Of a stretch of DNA of 64,000 nt, positions 57,800 through 64,000 are shown in pieces (position 1 is the first letter of the stretch; each line of letters opens with the position of its first letter). Source of the DNA: Orthonyx spaldingii (taxonomy: Eukaryota; Chordata; Aves; Passeriformes; Orthonychidae); the NCBI GenBank assembly GCA_013397795.1, contig VZTJ01000624.1, positions 228,809 through 292,808 of the forward strand. Reading direction: 5' to 3'. The notes below the pieces were generated by a model. That model did no database searches, was not told the DNA's origin, and was given only the letters and a program-made list of their open reading frames with translations. A program made the translations under genes and the position numbers.

Positions 57800-60280
57800 T
57801 CCTTGACCTTGCAAGCCAAAATCCTCTTGTCATTGAGAGTTGTAAGATGCATAGCTCACCCCTCTGACAGCTGATGTGTACATGCCCCCACCAAGCCCCT
57901 TTGATGGCTGTTAGCGTGGACTGAACAAATTCTGGGCGTCTGTGAGTGAAAATGATCTCCTACTAGTCTGCACATCAGTGCGGTGTGAACATTGTCATGT
58001 TCAAGGCAGTAGGTCTCAAACAGTGCATTCTTTACCAGCTCAAACCATGCCCACCTGAATCTAATATTCATAATAACACCTATGTTGTAGTCAGTCTTGA
58101 AAACAGTCAGGAGTTTGGTTAATTGTCTGGTCTAGATGAAGTTAAGCAGCCAATTAACCTGATATTCCACAAACTGCCTCTGGCCCATATTTGAGATGGA
58201 TCCTGCTTTTTACTATATCACCTGAATAACTCTCTCTCTTTTCCTTTGTTAGACTGGAACAAGGGATTTTTAGATAAAAAAAATATCAGACCTTAAAAAG
58301 TCCTGCTAACGACAAGTAGACTATCCATTTTCCTAAAATAACTATAATTTATTTACTTTCTATACTATGTACTTAACCATTTTGTTTGATATGGAAGCTT
58401 ATATCTTCTAGAATAAGGGTTTCAAATAATTCAGATCACAAGGCTTCGTTAAAAGTTATTTTGTACTGCTGTACTCAAAGGAGTCCAGTGACTGGGAAAG
58501 GACCAGGGCAGCCCTCCCACTCAATTTGAATAACATGATTTCTGTGCCAGAAAATAAAACAAGTTTTACTTTTATTGGGCATATGAGAATGTGCTGGAGT
58601 AACATCTTTACACTGTAAGTATTCTTGTTCATCAGGAAACTAAATCTAAATACCAAACTAGAACAAGTGTGTAAACTTTCCAAGTGTACTGATGTAAAAA
58701 GTATTGCACTTTGCCATAGCAGGACATCAAATAAAGGCTGGGTATTTTAGTTGTTTTTCTTAATTAGTTTGGCATCAACAAAGAAATGGATTAGTGGTTA
58801 ATAAACAGAATAAGTTATAATTATATTCACCTAAACATGCACATTTAACATAAGTACTGGAATTAAATACAATATTTGAGCATAAGAGCTACACAAATGT
58901 GTTTTCAACTAGAAATACAGAAGTCAGCTCTATTTTACATGTTCCTTAGAACAAATCATATCAGCAGAGTCCAGTAGTGAGGTAGACACACCAGCTGTCC
59001 ATTTCACGTCTCCCATTTACAGTTTGCATTTCTGCCATATATTTTTTATTTGAACAGAGTAAAGGCAGTATAAAAGAAAAATGGACAAAAAACCAGACAG
59101 CATTGTCAATTACCAGGGGAAAAAGTCTTCAGAAGTATGTAATTAAAATATACAGACCTGGATTCTGCTGGTTTATGTTGATGTAGATCCAGAGAAAGGA
59201 AAAAAAATGGTATTACTTTGGATTTGATTATGTAGCTTAGAACTGAATATGGACCATAAAATTTAACAATCTGCATTTTGCATTGGATGGCATTATATAT
59301 GGCCAAGTACTTCATGGTTTATAAATAGTATACATATTGTAAAAAGTGGTGCCAATATGGCATTTCATGTTTTTACTTCTCACATTATTACTATATCCAT
59401 TGTAATATTAAAGCTACTTAAACAGCCAGCTATAAGTATATACCTTATTTAGAGGTCTTTTTTTATTTAGTTTTATGTTAGAGTTCATTCAAGATAGAAT
59501 GAAATAGATGATACAGGCTGTGCTGAAGGAGAGACCAGTAGGGAAGGATAATGATCTCACTGTTATGAATAAAGTCTGCAGTCTTTCAATCCAGAGAGCA
59601 TGCAGTTTTTCAGAATCAGAAGAGAAAAGCAAAAGGTCTCTGACAGCCAGGCTGTGCTGACTTGCTGTGCCTCAGCCATCAATTATACACTGAAGAGTAC
59701 AAAACTCTTTTCAGACCACAGTGCCCTTCAGCCTCATGTGGAACAGTCACTGAGAGCAGGGACTTTTGGTTTACCCACTGCTACCCACTCACTGTCAGGC
59801 TGTATTCAAGGCTCTGTGTTTATTCCTTAAGTCCCTCTACAGAGTTGGTCAGAGGTGCCTCTCAAAGGTGGTCCCTGCAGCCCCCTGGGCAGCTTTCCAC
59901 AGCCCAGGTTGTTGCCTACCTCACTTCTTCTCCTCCCCACAGTTACTGATGCCAAGAGCAAAGTGAAGAGGAGGAATAAAATGAGCTCAAAGAAGAAAGG
60001 AAGGAACTGAGAAGAGGGGAGGAATCAAAGAAATTGTGAAGAGAGGAAGAGGATGAAACCATGATTAATATTATTATGATTAGCATTAGTATTAGCATTA
60101 ATAATAATATATAAGGTAGTATTGCAATTATATATTAATATGATGAGTAATAGCAACAGTAACAATAGGATGAACCCTCAACAAATGTCTCCTGTCCTTT
60201 TACCATTGCTTCAGAAGTTATGCTGATGGGTACCTGAAATGAAGCAATAGACAGTGTCTGGTTACACCTGCATTATTTTG
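57800..60280. other. Non-coding interval with purine-rich and ATT-rich stretches
   Basis: A strong acceptor-like sequence (CTTCTTCTCCTCCCCACAG) ends at 59941 and an AATAAA follows at 59976, but no donor-linked exon chain is seen. A purine-rich block at about 59960-60060 precedes an imperfect ATT repeat. Confidence 0.4.
60063..60112 (+). repeat. Imperfect ATT/ATA repeat
   Basis: Variants of ATTAAT, ATTATT and ATTAGC in tandem. Confidence 0.65.
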
Positions 60281-60289
60281 CTTTTGAAA

Positions 60290-60460
60290 TATTTAAAGCT
60301 ATTCTAAAAAATTATCAATATTAACTAGCTGCCCAGTAGCCTTTCTAATTGATATTGAAAATCATCCTCGTCATAGATAACTATTCTATTGATATTTTTT
60401 TCATATGCCAAACGAAACCTATAATGCTCCTTTTGTACTGACCCTGGACTCTAGTGAGCA
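60290..60460. promoter_or_regulatory. Candidate enhancer E
   Basis: TTATCAATATTAACTAGCTG, CTAATTGATATTG, TAGATAACTATTC and CTATTGATATT form a cluster of homeodomain/CUT-type (ATTGAT) and GATA-type cores. No repeat signature is present and conservation is untested. Confidence 0.3.
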
Positions 60461-60469
60461 TGGAAGCAT

Positions 60470-62310
60470 ATGAATTTAAAAATTCTTATACGAAGTTCAC
60501 ATCTGAAGCCCATGAATCTTTTCCCCCAAGGTCTATGTAAAAAACCAACAATTTGACCTTACAAGATAGGACAAAGTTCCTTTTTTAAACAGCCACATTA
60601 ATTATTGCAGGCAGTTAAATATGTAAATAGCTTCAGTCTCTTCTTTCTTAATTTTACACTATATTTACTAGATTGTTGATACTTAAATTAAGTGAAATAA
60701 AACTTCACATATATGTATATATTTGTTCAGTGCACTCTGTCCTAAATATAACCTGACAGCACCTGGTATGGATATACCACCAACACTACTGACTCTCAAG
60801 TGTTCAGATAAAAATAGTAAAGTTGCAGTACAAATAATTTTGGTTTCAGATATTTTTATATGTGCTTAGATAGTTAATATGACTTTCTATTTCAGAATTA
60901 GCTGGAGTAACATTCAGTGCATTTATTTGTGTTTGTTAAGCGTTAATCTCACAAACATCAGAATATCAAAAAGACAAACATAATCTGTATAACAATTTTT
61001 CCAATTTTCCCAATTTTTATCATCAATCAAATTAAGAAGCACTCAGTTCTGTTGAAGTGAGAGATTGGAATATTTCTTAGTCATAGTAGTTTTAGGCAAA
61101 AACTCATGCATATGTTACGGAACTCGGAAGACAGAGGGAAGTGTAAACTAAAAATGAAATAGTACTAAACAGACAACAATGGCATAGCTTTTCTTTTTTT
61201 CTTTAATCCGATGTGTGGGGCCTTCATCGAATTTTTAAGTTTTTCAAGATGGCAACAGTGGCAAATGTAGAAAAAACTGACTAGGCTCAGTGTCTACAGC
61301 TTCTTTTATCCAGGCAGAGGGTTCATTGTTACAATGTTAAAGCTGCGACTGAGACAAATGAAAAGTCATTCCTCAGACTTCAGCATTTTCTGTGGTGAAA
61401 ATATCCCCATGCAATAAGTACATTGCTGCACAGAGGATTGTGTTTCCAGTGCTTCCAACTCATAATTTTATTTCTGGTCATAAAGTAATCGGTTTTCTGT
61501 GAAAACTCCCACAATAAGTACAGAGGGTTGTGATCTGCTCTGTCATTTACTGCTTGGAAGAAAAATAGGAGAATGAAATACAGTGCCCTTCAGAAGCTCA
61601 GAAGTAAACATGCAAACACACACACACACACATACACACACACGCACACTCTCTTCAAATAAGACAAAGAAAAGAATAAGAAAACAAAATCAAACAAAAG
61701 GAGTAGTGTTTTAAAAGACATTTTTATGATCAGGAGACTCACAATTGTTCTCGAAAGTGCTAATAGGGTGATTCACACTTTTCTCAGTAAAGATGAACTA
61801 TGTGGCTAATACTATAATAATAAAGCTCTCATACACTTATATCAATAAAAATACATACAAGAGTATTCACTAATAGGAAAAACTGCTGTAAAGGAATACT
61901 CAATTAAAAAGAATTATCTGCATAAATTCTTGTATTACAACTTTAATCTTAAAAGTACCTTAGAACTTCTGGGATGATTTTCTTGTTATAATTTTCAATT
62001 GTTTCTATTTTCAGTGGTACGCAGTTTTGACAGGACAGCCAAGTGTCAGAAATTATTCTAGAATTTGGATCATGCTTGTAAACAATTCTGGTTAAAGAGA
62101 GGAAATAAAGGAAAAGAATTTCGAAAATACCAAATACAAAATTCTTTTAAAAACTATTTCCTTTTCAAAAAGGCATTTTTAATGCAAAACTGCCAACATC
62201 AGTTAAAACAGATAATTCAGAAACTTAAAAAAGTAATGAAATAAAATATTTCATTTTCATTTTCAACAACAAAGAAGTCTTTTAAACCTGGGGCTCTGTT
62301 TCATTTTGTT
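60470..62310. other. AT-rich non-coding interval
   Basis: No gene is recognised. A dinucleotide AC repeat lies at 61615-61648. Confidence 0.5.
61615..61648 (+). repeat. AC dinucleotide microsatellite
   Basis: Tandem CA units with a CATA and a CGCA interruption. Confidence 0.9.
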
Positions 62311-62324
62311 TTTTCTTTTTCTCC

Positions 62325-62440
62325 CATTTAATATCGATTTGGCCCAAAGTGAAAATATTTTGGCTTTCCGAATTAGTTAGGCAGCCTGAGAAAACAGTTA
62401 TTCATTTAATTAGTGTTGTGTTTGGGCTGTAATCTTCTTG
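62325..62440. promoter_or_regulatory. Candidate enhancer F
   Basis: CATTTAATATCGATTTGGCC (ONECUT/CUT-type ATCGAT core), CGAATTAGTTAGG and CATTTAATTAGTG lie within about 90 bases. The ATCGATT core next to LIM-HD cores is suggestive for an Islet locus, but conservation is untested. Confidence 0.3.
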
Positions 62441-62449
62441 GTGAAAATA

Positions 62450-63920
62450 CAGAACACTTGGTGCCTGTCTGTGTGCTGATACCTCCAAAGGTCCTAGCAT
62501 TGGGTCTGGACTCAGGAGAGGGACAGCTGCAGCAGCAGGGACATCTGAGTAACCGTACCTGGCTGATTGGCAGGATACATTGCCTTGGAGGTGACACCAC
62601 ACTTGCAGGGAATGCTGCTTCCTGACCTGTTTGTTTGTTAGAGTAGCACCATGTTTTTATGCCTCAAGCTCCTGGCTTGGGTAGCAGTGAGCTTGTACTT
62701 GTATGTACCGTCTTCGTGGATCTAGCTGTTTTCTCTTCAACACATGTTATAAATACACTTTTATGGCTCACCTTGGAATATGCCTCTGTATATTTGCCTT
62801 GTGTCTTTTTTGGATGAAGCTATTTAATTGGATTCGGCATCCTGAAGTTAAATTCCAATTGAATATTACTTGCCGGAGATCATTCTTGGAGAGAGCAGAA
62901 CACTTTATGTTACACATGAGTGAGCAGATTGTTCCAAGGCTCAGCCAGGGTCTGTGCTCCCCTCAGCATCTTATGTGAAAGCTCAAAAATATCCTGCAAA
63001 CTCTTTCATTCCTGGTTAGGTTTAAACCGAGATTAGTTAGAGATTCTTCTCCTTTATTCTCTTAAATAAGCCCAGAACAAGGTATTAAAAGCTGTTGGTA
63101 TCATTCTACTGCTACTAAAGTCTATCCTAATATTTCAAGCAGAATCTGTACTGTGTACAGCTGTATTACTGGGTCCAAACACAAGCGACATGCAGGAACA
63201 TGGAGATATTAACATGTTGCTTTGCTGTGCTAATTCAGCTGACTCCATCAGTAAGACAGAAAACTTGCATTGCTGGAGACAATAGTAATGCCAGTGCAAA
63301 AAGCAGTATTAATCCAACAAACACTGTTTTCAGTGGCAGAGTGTGTGATATGCATGACTTTGCAATTTTGCCATCCCGTGTGCTACACTACCTTACACAA
63401 CCATTACGTACTGCTTGCCGTACCTGTCTGGGTTGAGAGGAGCTTGTGGGCTAGTTCCTGTGCCTGGGGCTGCACCATCACAAATGTATCTTCTCTCAAG
63501 AGAGAAGACATGTACAGTAGATGAGACATCTCATTACCTCTACATTTGTTGGCCTCTGCCTTTCCTCAGAAAAGGGAAGCAAGAAGCCTCTTTCTTACAA
63601 AAGTTCTATAATTAAAGTGCCTATAATTAATATCAAAGCACATTAAGGTTGAGAAACATTCATCATATATACATACAGAACTTCTAAGCAGAAAACTAGG
63701 TCAATGGTCACTTTGCCAAAACTCTTCCAACTGAGTTGGAATCAAATGTTTAGCTTCAGGCAAGGCTTCTGAAATGTTGTAATTTGCTTTCAATTTGATG
63801 CCTGGTGCTGTGTCTCCTTGAGCTGGGTACTCTGTGGCTGGCTGGAGCGCCGGGGTCAGACCCAGGCTGTGACACACAGCTCCATGCTTGGCAGCAGCTG
63901 CCTCCTGGGAACCCCAGCAA
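62450..63920. other. Non-coding interval
   Basis: Somewhat less AT-rich than before, with only short open frames. No homology is recognised. Confidence 0.45.
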
Positions 63921-63927
63921 ACACCTG

Positions 63928-63944
63928 CACACACACACACACAC
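63928..63944 (+). repeat. AC dinucleotide microsatellite
   Basis: Short run of CA units near the right end of the window. Confidence 0.85.
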
Positions 63945-64000
63945 TTGCACTCTATGCAACCAGAGCTAAGAAATAAAGGCCAGTTTACGTCTCCTATTCC

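Noticed and set aside
59917..59981. Strong splice-acceptor-like sequence followed by AATAAA
   Set aside because: The putative terminal exon would be only a few dozen bases and there is no partner donor or exon. Probably chance in a pyrimidine-rich stretch.
1..64000. CRISPR arrays, bacterial operons or phage-like systems
   Set aside because: The DNA is clearly vertebrate (spliced ISL1, CR1, LTRs) and no regularly spaced direct repeats with unique spacers are seen.

Overview
The window is vertebrate genomic DNA, most likely from a bird. It holds the 3' half of the LIM-homeodomain transcription factor gene ISL1 (Islet-1) on the plus strand, followed by about 58 kb in which I recognise no further protein-coding gene. 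The avian assignment rests on three things: a long decayed CR1 retrotransposon with bird-type sequence, avian-style LTRs (one with a clean 6-bp target duplication), and few other interspersed repeats. An ISL1 locus followed by a long non-coding interval is typical of amniotes. A single N occurs at 5590.

Region 1 (1-5.7 kb) is ISL1. Exon 4 (homeodomain, about 112-398), exon 5 (1909-2076, LHX3-binding segment) and exon 6 (4340-4456 coding, stop TGA at 4454) join in phase to give residues 161-349 of the 349-residue protein. The upstream exons with the start codon and both LIM domains lie outside the window. Exon 5 contains an internal in-frame acceptor that fits the known ISL1-beta isoform. The 3' UTR runs to a polyadenylation signal near 5665.

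Region 2 (5.7-10 kb) is the downstream flank. It has several separate GC- and CpG-rich blocks (about 6.9-7.7, 8.3-8.5, 8.8-9.2 and 9.6-9.9 kb), unusual beyond a 3' end and more like the CpG-island clusters at developmental regulator loci. No convincing coding gene is seen in them.

Region 3 (10-23 kb) is AT-rich non-coding DNA with repeats: a short CR1 tail at 14.05 kb, a minus-strand LTR-like unit at 14.8-15.6 kb next to a GC-rich segment, a plus-strand LTR-like unit at 19.4-19.76 kb, and a 3-kb CR1 in minus orientation at 20.07-23.13 kb with decayed endonuclease and reverse transcriptase.

Region 4 (23-64 kb) is a gene desert. It contains a CR1 fragment (29.0-29.7 kb), a probable MIR/CORE-SINE remnant (42.6 kb), a solo LTR (53554-53959), microsatellites, and several intervals dense in homeodomain core sites that are candidate distal enhancers. 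Only sequence texture supports those candidates; they need alignment to other genomes.
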